A stretch of DNA of 12,522 nt from Chloroflexota bacterium (GTDB lineage: Bacteria > Chloroflexota > Anaerolineae > 4572-78 > J111), in assembly GCA_003694775.1 (NCBI GenBank), contig RFJV01000211.1, positions 1 through 12,522 of the forward strand. Direction: 5' to 3'. The translations under genes and the position numbers were made by a program. How positions within the stretch are numbered: position 1 is the stretch's first letter; each line of letters begins with the position of its first letter. Positions 6,447 to 12,522 of this stretch are shown here, piece by piece. The notes below the pieces were generated by a model. It was not told the DNA's origin and searched no databases. It saw only the letters and a list, made by a program, of their open reading frames with translations.

Positions 6447-6634
6447 ATAAGGGCGAACTTCTGCATCTGGTGGTCGGCACAATCCTGATTGTGCTCTTTT
6501 TTATTGCCTTCGAGTCCATATTCAGCAGCACGCAGGCCAGCACGTACAAGGGCTACCTGTACCAGCTAGACCTGTACGCCGACCATCATTCTGCCTCATC
6601 GCACAACGTTTATCTGCCAGCCGTTTTCCGGTAG
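6443..6634 (+). CDS. Small single-pass membrane protein coupled to the preceding gene
   Basis: A 63-residue reading frame starts at the ATG overlapping the previous stop (ATGA, 6443-6446), with a good ribosome binding site TGGAGG (6431-6436) 6 bases upstream. The protein has a short N-terminus (MNKGELLH), one membrane helix (about residues 9-28), then a polar outer part with Tyr, Asp and His clusters (LYADHHSASSHN). It ends in VYLPAVFR. That ending recalls a hydrophobic YLPLVxR-type C-terminus that I remember from many secreted Chloroflexota proteins; this is memory and not a verified match. The protein is likely a subunit or partner of the eight-helix protein. The overlap, the ribosome binding site and the coherent membrane topology favour a real gene despite its size. 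Confidence 0.7.
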   Translation: MNKGELLHLVVGTILIVLFFIAFESIFSSTQASTYKGYLYQLDLYADHHSASSHNVYLPAVFR

Positions 6635-6652
6635 TTCTGAATTCATCGTTAT

Positions 6653-6750
6653 GCCGTCCACGAATAAGGAGGCGAACGGGTACAGGAATGGCGGGTGTAG
6701 TTGAAGCCTCATTCGTCAATTCGTACCTTCGTGTGCTGTTCGTGGACGGC
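6653..6750. repeat. 98-base imperfect inverted repeat with TTCGT repeats
   Basis: Perfect 12-base arms GCCGTCCACGAA (6653-6664) and TTCGTGGACGGC (6739-6750) enclose further pairing: CGAA/TTCG (6673-6676 with 6728-6731), GGTAC/GTACC (6679-6683 with 6723-6727) and GAATG/CATTC (6686-6690 with 6710-6714). The right arm carries TTCGT four times (6712, 6720, 6728, 6739), the first three exactly 8 bases apart. No reading frame is convincing inside. It may be a miniature mobile or REP-like intergenic repeat, or a structured 3' region of the upstream message. It lacks a U-tract. Confidence 0.65.
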
Positions 6751-6789
6751 CGATACACTCCCTCCCCGGAATAACCTATCCCCGATACA

Positions 6790-6821
6790 AAAACTGACTA
6801 ATCCGGCCAGTTTTGTTTTTT
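6790..6821 (+). terminator. Intrinsic terminator after the membrane-protein pair
   Basis: AAAACTG (6790-6796) pairs with CAGTTTT (6808-6814) around an 11-base loop, followed by G and six T (6816-6821). The stem is A-T rich and therefore weak, but stem plus T-run fit an intrinsic terminator. It would end transcription of 5568-6634, and possibly of the whole tig-clp block, and separate it from the biosynthetic operon. Confidence 0.6.
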
Positions 6822-6830
6822 CAAACCGGA

Positions 6831-6858
6831 TTCAAACCTGCGGGGTGTATAGTATAAA
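6831..6858 (+). promoter_or_regulatory. Candidate promoter of the biosynthetic operon
   Basis: A -35-like TTCAAA (6831-6836), a 16-base spacer and -10-like TATAAA (6853-6858) lie downstream of the terminator and about 170 bases before the acyl carrier protein gene. Both hexamers deviate from consensus. The position between terminator and operon, and the overlapping dyad, are the main support. Confidence 0.4.
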
Positions 6859-6865
6859 TATACAC
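6845..6865. promoter_or_regulatory. Operator-like dyad over the candidate -10
   Basis: GTGTATA (6845-6851) and TATACAC (6859-6865) are perfect inverted repeats separated by 7 bases (GTATAAA with the shared A counted in the arm), giving a 21-base dyad that contains the candidate -10. Size and symmetry suit a dimeric repressor. A cruciform or a weak RNA hairpin is the alternative, since the arms are almost all A-T. Confidence 0.5.
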
Positions 6866-7031
6866 AAACCGATTCCTCCTCAAACCGGACTTTCTTCGTC
6901 TCTGGCATCCAGTCACGGCTTTTTATCATCCCTATACCATCACAGCCATAAAGGGACAGGGCGCTTGCCCCGGCAGGCTTCAGCCCGCTATGAGCGCCTT
7001 GCCCCGAACAGACACTTCATCGGATGGGCCA
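6866..7031 (+). other. Leader region of the biosynthetic operon
   Basis: Apart from two CAAACC copies, this stretch has no feature I can name. TTGCCCCG occurs twice (6965-6972 and 6999-7006, each preceded by a GCGC word), and GGGC/GCCC at about 6958-6969 could form a small hairpin. An ATG at 6990 is in frame with the acyl carrier protein but would add an atypical, disordered-looking 14-residue N-terminus. Confidence 0.4.
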
Positions 7032-7280
7032 ATGGACATAGAAGCACGCATTCAGGATTACGTGGCAAAAAACCTTCTCTTCAGCGACAACGGATTTGAG
7101 TATGGCAACGACGATTCCTTCCTGGAAGAAGGCATCGTCGACTCAACCGGTGTGCTGGAGCTGGTCCTCTTCGTGGAAGAGACATTCGGTATTACCGTGG
7201 ACGATGCGGATATTACCCGCGAAAACTTCGATTCTGTCAACCGGCTGGCCGCCTACATTCGCCGGAAGCTGGCCGGATAG
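7032..7280 (+). CDS. Free-standing acyl (or aminoacyl) carrier protein
   Basis: An 82-residue acidic four-helix protein of the phosphopantetheine carrier family. The attachment Ser is Ser38 in GIVDSTGVLEL, the expected D-S motif (here DSTG, not the DSLG of fatty-acid ACP), followed by a typical helix 2, ELVLFVEETFGI, and helix 3 DADITRENFDSVNRLAAYI. The start chosen is ATG 7032, which gives a normal N-terminus (MDIEARIQDYVAKNL) and length; an upstream in-frame ATG at 6990 is possible. Neither has a strong ribosome binding site. It lies 21 bases before an AMP-forming ligase, which most simply loads it, as DltA loads DltC. The departures from DSLG and the context argue for a dedicated pathway, not bulk lipid synthesis. 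Confidence 0.9.
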   Translation: MDIEARIQDYVAKNLLFSDNGFEYGNDDSFLEEGIVDSTGVLELVLFVEETFGITVDDADITRENFDSVNRLAAYIRRKLAG

Positions 7281-7301
7281 CCATCCCAGAGAAAACTACC
7301 C

Positions 7302-8864
7302 ATGCTGGTTCAGGATTTCCTGCATTACAGCGTCGATAGACTGCCGGAAAAAACGGCCCTGGTTGCCGAAGCGGGACGCTTCACCTACGCCGACATCGAG
7401 TCTATGAGCAACCGCCTGGCCCACGCCCTGCTGGCCCACGGCCTGAACCGCGGCGACCGGGTGGTCATCCATTACCCCAACAGCCTGGAGACGGTGGTCG
7501 CCATTTTTGCCGTGCTCAAGGCCGGCGGCGTGTTTGTGGTCGTCAATCCTGCCACCCGGCCAGAAAAGCTGGCCTACATCGCCAACAACTGCCAGACCGC
7601 GGCCGTGCTGGTTTCGGGCCGGAAGCCCGGTTTGCTCGACACGCTCCTGCCGGCAGTTCCCTCGCTGAAATTCGCCGTTCTGGCCGGCAGCAAAAAGCCA
7701 GCCGTCCAGCCGCCCGGCATCCCCAGCCTGACCTTCGACGCTATCCAGTCCGCCTTCCCCGACCACCGCCCCCCCACCCGGAACATCGACCTGGACCTGG
7801 CCTGCCTCATCTACACCTCCGGCAGTACGGGCGAACCCAAAGGCGTGATGAGCGACCACAGCAACGTGGTCTTTGCCGCCAGCGCCATCATCGAATACCT
7901 GCAGAACGTGGAAAGCGATATTGTCCTCAACGTCCTGCCGCTTTCGTTTGACTACGGCCTGTACCAGCTTCTGATGACCTTCAAATTCGGCGGGACGCTG
8001 GTTCTGGAGCGCTCCTTTGCCTTTCCGGCCTCCGTTCTGGAGCGCCTTCAGGCGGAGCGGGTCACCGGATTTCCGGGCGTGCCCACTATTTTTGCCGTTC
8101 TGCTCCAGATGGACCTCTCCGGCTACGATTTCTCCAGCCTCCGCTACCTGACCAACACCGGCGCGGCCCTGTCGCCGCATCACATCGCCCGGCTCCGGGA
8201 AAAATTCCCCTCGGCCACGATTTACTCCATGTACGGCCTGACCGAAACCAAACGCACCCTCTACCTTCCGCCCGACCAGCTCCAAACGCGGCCAGACTCG
8301 GTCGGCATTCCCATTCCGGGCACGGAGGTCTGGCTGGAGGATGAGGCCGGCAACCGGCTGGGACCCGGCCAGGTGGGGGAGCTGATTGTCCGCGGGCGGC
8401 ACGTGATGCGCGGCTACTGGAACAACCCCGAAGCCACCGCCCGCCGGTTCCGTCCCGGCCCCCTGCCCGGCGAACGGGTCTGCTGTACCGGCGACCTGTT
8501 CCGGATGGACGAGGATGGTTACTTCTACTTTGTCAGCCGCAAGGATGACATCATCAAGAGCCGCGGGGAAAAAGTGGCCCCCAGGGAAATTGAAAACACC
8601 GTCTACCGGCTGGACGGCGTGGTGGAAGCCGCGGCCATCGGCGTGCCGGACCCCATTCTGGGCGAGGCCATCCGGCTGTTCATTGTGGCCGCCACCCCAG
8701 ACCTGACCGAGGCCAAAGTCCGGGCCCACTGCCGCCGCTATCTTGAAGATTTTATGCTTCCCAGGTACGTGGAATTCTGGCCGGCCCTGCCCAAAAACAG
8801 CTCCGGAAAGATAGACAGGATAGCCCTGAAAAAATGTGCGGAATCGCCGGAATTGTCAACCTGA
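7302..8864 (+). CDS. AMP-forming acyl/aminoacyl ligase (ANL superfamily)
   Basis: The 520-residue enzyme activates a carboxylic acid as an acyl-adenylate and passes it to a thiol, here probably the phosphopantetheine arm of the adjacent carrier protein. Core motifs are complete: P-loop YTSGSTGEPKG (171-181), YGLTE (311-315), TGDLF in the ATP-ribose region, hinge SRKDDIIKSRGEKVAPREIE (412-431) and catalytic Lys503 in SSGKIDR. The segment NVLPLSFDYGLYQ recalls, from memory, the acyl-CoA ligases associated with exosortase-A polysaccharide loci, and DltA-like enzymes are the other analogue. The substrate cannot be read by eye. The 3' end overlaps the start of the AsnB-type gene by 31 bases, so the two are translationally linked. 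Confidence 0.9.
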   Translation: MLVQDFLHYSVDRLPEKTALVAEAGRFTYADIESMSNRLAHALLAHGLNRGDRVVIHYPNSLETVVAIFAVLKAGGVFVVVNPATRPEKLAYIANNCQTAAVLVSGRKPGLLDTLLPAVPSLKFAVLAGSKKPAVQPPGIPSLTFDAIQSAFPDHRPPTRNIDLDLACLIYTSGSTGEPKGVMSDHSNVVFAASAIIEYLQNVESDIVLNVLPLSFDYGLYQLLMTFKFGGTLVLERSFAFPASVLERLQAERVTGFPGVPTIFAVLLQMDLSGYDFSSLRYLTNTGAALSPHHIARLREKFPSATIYSMYGLTETKRTLYLPPDQLQTRPDSVGIPIPGTEVWLEDEAGNRLGPGQVGELIVRGRHVMRGYWNNPEATARRFRPGPLPGERVCCTGDLFRMDEDGYFYFVSRKDDIIKSRGEKVAPREIENTVYRLDGVVEAAAIGVPDPILGEAIRLFIVAATPDLTEAKVRAHCRRYLEDFMLPRYVEFWPALPKNSSGKIDRIALKKCAESPELST

Positions 8865-10810
8865 CCCCCGCCGAACCGGTCCGGGAGCAGACCCTGCGCC
8901 AGATGCTGGCCCTGATTCGCCACCGCGGGCCGGATGAATTTGGCCTTTACCTGGACACGCAGGCCGGCCTGGCCAGCGCCCGTCTGAGCATTGTCGACCT
9001 GCAGGGCGGCCAACAGCCCATCACCAACGAGGACCGCTCGCTGTGGATTGTGTTCAACGGCGAAATCTACAACCACCCCGAACTGCGCCGGGAACTGCAG
9101 GTCAAAGGCCACTATTTTACCACCCGCACCGATACCGAGGTCATCCTCCATCTTTACGAGGAGGACGGCCCGGACTGCCTTCAGCGGCTGAACGGCCAGT
9201 TTGCCATTGCCATCTGGGACGCCCGGCGAAAAACTCTTTTCCTGGCCCGCGACCGGGTAGGCATCAGGCCGCTGTACTACACCCTGGTCAACAACACCCT
9301 GATTTTTGCCTCCGAAATCAAGGCTATTTTGGCCGACCCCCGCGTGCAGGCCCGGATAGACCCGGAGGCATTGACCCAGGTGTTTACCTGCTGGAGCACG
9401 CTTTCGCCCAAATCCATCTTCCGGTCGATTGTTTCTGTGCCGCCGGGGTGCTGCCTGCTGGCGACCCGCGGCCAGACGGTCATCCAACCGTACTGGCGGC
9501 TCAGCTTTCCCCCGCGGGACCCGCCGCCGGCCAAAAGCCTGGTCGACGCGCTGGAAGAGTTCCGCACTCTACTGGTCAACGCCACCCAAATCCGCCTCCG
9601 GGCCGATGTGCCGGTGGCCGCGTACCTGAGCGGCGGCCTGGATTCCTCCCTGCTGACCGCCATCATCCGGCAGTATACGGATACCCCGCTGGATGCCTTT
9701 TCCATCGTTTTTGAAGACGCCAGCTTCGACGAGCGCACCTTCCAGGAGGAAATGGCCGCATTTCTGCGGGTCAACCGGCAAGTGGTGGAAGCCCGCAACC
9801 GGGACATTGGCCGCGTCTTTCCGCAGGTCATCTGGCACACCGAAATCCCGGTCATGCGCACCTCTCCCGCGCCGATGTTTCTGCTGTCGCGGCTGGTGCA
9901 GGAGCACGGCTACAAGGTGGTGGTCACCGGCGAGGGCGCAGACGAAATTTTGGCCGGTTACAACATTTTCAAAGAGGCCAGGGTGCGCCGCTTCTGGGCC
10001 AGACAGCCGGATTCGGTTCTGCGGCCCCTTCTGCTGTACCGCCTCTACCCCTATCTGGCCGGCCTCTCCGCCACAGGCCGTGACTACCTGACCGGCTTCT
10101 TCCGTCCCGGCCTCACCGACGTGACCGCGGCGGATTATTCCCACGCCGTTCGCTGGCGCAATATGACCCGCCTCCACCGCTTCTTCTCCGCCGACATCCG
10201 GCAGGCGGCCCGGCCCCTCTGCCCCGACTATCCACCCTCGTTTGCCTCGTGGCATCCCCTCAGCCAGGCCCAGTACCTGGAAATGACCATTTTTATGAGC
10301 CAGTACCTGCTTTCTTCCCAGGGAGACCGGATGGGGATGGCCCATTCCGTGGAAGGGCGTTTTCCGTTTCTGGACCACCGGCTGATTGAATTCTGCAACC
10401 ACCTGCCGCCCGACCTTAAACTGCACGGCCTGACCGAAAAATACCTGCTCCGGCAGTTGGGCCGCCAGTTCTTACCGCGCGCTATCTTTAACCGGCCCAA
10501 AAAGCCGTACCGCGCCCCCATTGCCGGGGCCTTCTTTCATCCGAACGCGCCAGATTATGTGCTCGACCTGCTTTCTCCGCGCCAGGTTCGGACAGCCGGT
10601 CTCTTCAATCCCGTTGCTGTGGAGCGGCTGGTCAAAAAAGTGGGGCGGGGCATCCCCCTCGGTGAGACCGACGAGATGGCCCTGGTGGGCATTCTCTCCA
10701 GCCAGCTTGTCTACCGTCTCTTTGTGGCCGACTTTCGCCCGCCGCCGCCCCTGCCGGAAACCGCGGCGGTAAAAGTCTGCCGGGGGGCAGAAAAACCGGT
10801 ACAGGTGTAA
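8834..10810 (+). CDS. AsnB-type glutamine-dependent amidotransferase
   Basis: The 658-residue protein has the class II glutamine amidotransferase domain (about 2-210) and an asparagine-synthase-type N-type ATP pyrophosphatase domain (about 240-620). Cys2 is the glutaminase nucleophile (MCGIAGIVNL), with Arg50, Asn75 (FNGEIYN) and Asp100 (TDTEV) as substrate-binding residues. The ATP loop is SGGLDSS (266-272), and GEGADEILAGY and MGMAHSVEGRFPFLDHRL follow as in asparagine synthetases. It adenylates a carboxylate and replaces AMP with ammonia from glutamine. It is about 100 residues longer than E. coli AsnB, like the members found in polysaccharide and exosortase loci. The start is fixed because Cys must follow the initiator Met, so the 31-base overlap with the ligase gene is real. 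Plain asparagine synthesis is possible, but the neighbours suggest a special carboxylate such as a uronic acid or carrier-bound acid. Confidence 0.9.
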   Translation: MCGIAGIVNLTPAEPVREQTLRQMLALIRHRGPDEFGLYLDTQAGLASARLSIVDLQGGQQPITNEDRSLWIVFNGEIYNHPELRRELQVKGHYFTTRTDTEVILHLYEEDGPDCLQRLNGQFAIAIWDARRKTLFLARDRVGIRPLYYTLVNNTLIFASEIKAILADPRVQARIDPEALTQVFTCWSTLSPKSIFRSIVSVPPGCCLLATRGQTVIQPYWRLSFPPRDPPPAKSLVDALEEFRTLLVNATQIRLRADVPVAAYLSGGLDSSLLTAIIRQYTDTPLDAFSIVFEDASFDERTFQEEMAAFLRVNRQVVEARNRDIGRVFPQVIWHTEIPVMRTSPAPMFLLSRLVQEHGYKVVVTGEGADEILAGYNIFKEARVRRFWARQPDSVLRPLLLYRLYPYLAGLSATGRDYLTGFFRPGLTDVTAADYSHAVRWRNMTRLHRFFSADIRQAARPLCPDYPPSFASWHPLSQAQYLEMTIFMSQYLLSSQGDRMGMAHSVEGRFPFLDHRLIEFCNHLPPDLKLHGLTEKYLLRQLGRQFLPRAIFNRPKKPYRAPIAGAFFHPNAPDYVLDLLSPRQVRTAGLFNPVAVERLVKKVGRGIPLGETDEMALVGILSSQLVYRLFVADFRPPPPLPETAAVKVCRGAEKPVQV

Positions 10811-10814
10811 ACCG

Positions 10815-11825
10815 ATGAATTTCAGCAAACAGGTGCTCAGCATAGACCCGGCGGCAGAAACCGACCGGATTGTGGCCGAACTGCGCCGGCAGGTCCTGCG
10901 GCAGATGCGCCGCCGGGGTGGGGTAGTTGGCATCAGCGGAGGGGTAGACTCGTCGGTGGTGCTGGGGCTGTGCGTCCGGGCGTTCGGGCCGGAACGGGTG
11001 GTCCCCCTGATGATGCCAGACCGGGACTCCGACCCGGACAGCGAGGCCCTGGCCCGGCTGGTGGCCCGTCGCTTTGGGGTGGAGCCGGTGCGCGAGGACA
11101 TCACCCCCGCCCTGGAGGGGTTTGGGTGCTACGCCCGCCGCGATGAGGCTATCCGCCGGCTCTTTCCGGAGTATGACCCCCGCCGGGGATACCGGGCCAA
11201 GCTGGTCCTGCCCGGCAGTCTGCTGGACGACAACCGGCTCAACGTCTTTTCCCTGGCCGTGGTCTGCCCCGACGGGCAGGTAAAAACCAAACGCCTGCCC
11301 CGGCAGGAATACCTGCAGATTGTGGCCGCATCCAACTTCAAACAGCGTTGCCGGATGGCGACCCTCTACTACCACGCCGAGTCTCGCCACTTTGCCGTTA
11401 TCGGTACGGCAAACAAGAACGAGCACGGGCAGGGATTTTTTGTCAAGTACGGTGACGGGGGGGTGGATATTCAGCCGATTGCCCACCTGTTTAAGACCCA
11501 GGTTTACCAGATGGCGGAATATCTGGACGTGCCGGAGACCATTCGCCGCCGCCCACCGACCACGGATACCTACAGCGCGGCCCAGACCCAGGAGGAGTTT
11601 TTCTTCCGCCTGCCGTTTGAGCTGATGGATTTGCTCTGGTATGCCCAGGAAAACCAACTGCCCGCGGCAGACGTGGCCCGCGCCCTGAACCTGTCTCCGG
11701 CTCAGGTGGAGCGGGCCTACCAGGAATTTTCCCGCAAGCGGCAAACCACCGATTACCTCCGCCAGCCGCCGGTCTTCCTGGCGCCAGATAGTTTACCGCA
11801 GCCCCGGCATCCCAATGCCGGGTAG
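10815..11825 (+). CDS. NAD-synthetase-like ATP pyrophosphatase (NadE family, divergent)
   Basis: The 336-residue protein resembles ammonia-dependent NAD synthetase: ATP loop SGGVDSS (41-47), FKQRCRMATLYYHAE, GTANKNE (197-203) and KYGDGGVDIQPI (211-222), then a helix leading to RRPPTTDTYSAAQTQ. It has no nitrilase-type glutaminase domain, so it would use free ammonia or ammonia from a partner. It is about 60 residues longer than E. coli NadE (275). The extra block is near 105-165 (DPRRGYRAKLVLPGS, LDDNRLNVF, CPDGQVKTKRLPRQEY), between the ATP loop and the RMATLYYHAE helix. The usual E-x-LG-x-x-Y element near the end is replaced by EEFFFRLPFELMD. These changes suggest an acid substrate other than nicotinate adenine dinucleotide. 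It begins 4 bases after the AsnB-type gene. A true NadE role is the alternative. Confidence 0.82.
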   Translation: MNFSKQVLSIDPAAETDRIVAELRRQVLRQMRRRGGVVGISGGVDSSVVLGLCVRAFGPERVVPLMMPDRDSDPDSEALARLVARRFGVEPVREDITPALEGFGCYARRDEAIRRLFPEYDPRRGYRAKLVLPGSLLDDNRLNVFSLAVVCPDGQVKTKRLPRQEYLQIVAASNFKQRCRMATLYYHAESRHFAVIGTANKNEHGQGFFVKYGDGGVDIQPIAHLFKTQVYQMAEYLDVPETIRRRPPTTDTYSAAQTQEEFFFRLPFELMDLLWYAQENQLPAADVARALNLSPAQVERAYQEFSRKRQTTDYLRQPPVFLAPDSLPQPRHPNAG

Positions 11826-11851
11826 TGCTGGAATCACGAAAGGAAAAGCCG

Positions 11852-12493
11852 ATGGACCGGGCCATATCTCCATCAGACGTACAGAAACGGAACAGAACCG
11901 GGTACGATATCTGGTCGCTTGCCAGAAAGTTTTGGGCGCGTCCCTGGCACGAAAAATGGCAAACCCTCTGCGGCTGTGGGCGCGGTCTCCTGCACTATTT
12001 CCAGGTGGACTCGCATCCACTGGTGCTGATGGGGCGCGGAGTCAAAATAGAAAAACGGCACGGAAAGCTGATTGCCGGCGGGGTCTGCGTTATCCGGCCC
12101 GACTGCCGCATCGCAGTGGTCGGTCAACCGGACAGCCCGGCCTGCCTATCCATCGGCGAGGGCACGGAAATCGGCGACCGGACCATCATCAACGTGGCCC
12201 GGTCGGTGACCATCGGCGCCCGGTGCTCCATCTCCTGGGACTGCGACATCAGCGACACCGATTTTCACCAGGTCATCCTGAAAGGGGGAGAAACGCCGCC
12301 GGTGACCGCGGCGGTGGTCATTGAGGACGATGTGTGGATAGGCAGTCACTGCATCATCCTGAAGGGGGTTACCATTGGGCATCACTCGGTGGTAGCCGCC
12401 GGGTCGGTGGTGCACCGGAGTGTGCCGCCCTATTCGCTGGTGGCCGGCAACCCGGCCCGGCGCATTGATACTATCGACGGGTGGCGGCGGTAA
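11852..12493 (+). CDS. Left-handed beta-helix acyltransferase (WbbJ/CysE-like)
   Basis: This 213-residue protein has an N-terminal helical part (1-60), then hexapeptide repeats forming a left-handed parallel beta-helix: IGEGTEIGDRTIINVAR, VTIGARCSISWDC, then IEDDVWIGSHCIILKGVTIG and the closing VVAAGSVVHRSVPPYSLVAGNPAR. SDTDFH contains the His expected to act as the catalytic base in maltose/chloramphenicol-type acetyltransferases. Such enzymes put acetyl or other acyl groups on sugars, often on surface polysaccharides. The start ATG 11852 follows GAAAGGA (11838-11844) by 7 bases; an upstream GTG at 11825 overlaps the previous stop and lacks a ribosome binding site. It is the fifth gene of the operon and could use acetyl-CoA or the carrier-bound acyl group as donor. 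Confidence 0.9.
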   Translation: MDRAISPSDVQKRNRTGYDIWSLARKFWARPWHEKWQTLCGCGRGLLHYFQVDSHPLVLMGRGVKIEKRHGKLIAGGVCVIRPDCRIAVVGQPDSPACLSIGEGTEIGDRTIINVARSVTIGARCSISWDCDISDTDFHQVILKGGETPPVTAAVVIEDDVWIGSHCIILKGVTIGHHSVVAAGSVVHRSVPPYSLVAGNPARRIDTIDGWRR

Positions 12494-12507
12494 GCGCAGG
12501 TGAGGAG

Positions 12508-12522
12508 ATGAAAAAATGGGGA
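12508..12522 (+). CDS. Start of a further gene cut by the window edge
   Basis: GAGGAG (12502-12507) lies just downstream of the acyltransferase stop. An ATG at 12508 is too close to it, though AGGTGA at 12498-12503 could serve. An ATG at 12516 has ideal 8-base spacing to GAGGAG. Five or fewer codons are visible, so nothing can be said about the product. The signal shows that the operon continues to the right. Confidence 0.45.

Larger units (their letters stand above)
6822..6886 (+). repeat. Four CAAACC direct repeats around a candidate promoter
   Basis: CAAACC occurs at 6822, 6833, 6865 and 6881 on the plus strand, extended as CAAACCGG(A) in the first and last. The first two are 11 bases apart, about one helical turn. 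They flank the dyad at 6845-6865 and would suit cooperative binding of a regulator, but no matching regulator gene is in the window. Confidence 0.5.

Noticed and set aside
7296..8729. Minus-strand frame of 477 codons opposite the AMP-forming ligase
   Set aside because: The plus-strand product has every adenylating-enzyme motif; the opposite frame is Gly/Val/His-rich shadow sequence.
7032..12493. Calling the operon an exosortase locus or a dlt operon outright
   Set aside because: No exosortase, PEP-CTERM substrate, DltB or DltD is present; only the ligase, carrier and AsnB-like genes are reminiscent of those systems.

Overview
The window reads as a chromosomal piece of a GC-rich bacterium, most likely a member of the Chloroflexota (an Anaerolineae-like lineage). 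That placement rests on the look of the proteins, the tig-clpP-clpX order, and a small secreted-type protein ending in a YLPxxxR-like tail; it comes from memory and was not tested by a search. All confident protein genes lie on the + strand, and there is no sign of a phage, transposase, CRISPR array, tRNA or rRNA.

Layout. (1) 1-1545: a strong sigma70-type promoter with an extended -10, a leader carrying six perfect copies of a 7-base repeat, and a YbdK/GCS2-type carboxylate-amine ligase gene, followed by one doubtful small ORF. (2) 1548-1794: a minus-strand gene for a structured RNA of about 180 nt with its own sigma70 promoter and intrinsic terminator. Its long-hairpin architecture, size and conserved-looking segments fit 6S RNA, the regulator of RNA polymerase holoenzyme. 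It is the best non-coding find here. (3) 1848-5525: two promoters in tandem, then tig (trigger factor), clpP and clpX, the classical protein-folding and proteolysis operon. ClpX has about 30 extra residues right after its ClpP-docking IGF loop, and ClpP has an altered segment after its catalytic histidine. (4) 5568-6634: two translationally coupled membrane-protein genes, one with about eight membrane segments and one of 63 residues; neither is recognised. (5) 6635-7031: a regulatory-looking, AT-richer gap with a long imperfect hairpin, an intrinsic terminator, a 21-base dyad over a candidate -10, and four CAAACC repeats. (6) 7032 to the right edge: a tightly packed biosynthetic operon encoding a free-standing acyl carrier protein, an AMP-forming acyl/aminoacyl ligase, an AsnB-type glutamine amidotransferase, an NAD-synthetase-like N-type ATP pyrophosphatase and a left-handed beta-helix acyltransferase. 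It continues past the window.

How the genes work together. The tig-clpP-clpX block is housekeeping. The right-hand operon is the accessory, potentially novel part: a carrier protein with its loading ligase, two different ATP-dependent amide-forming enzymes and a hexapeptide acyltransferase. Such genes usually decorate cell-surface glycans or build a small carrier-bound acyl or amide compound, and some resemble enzymes of exosortase-associated extracellular polysaccharide loci. The exact product cannot be read from this window.
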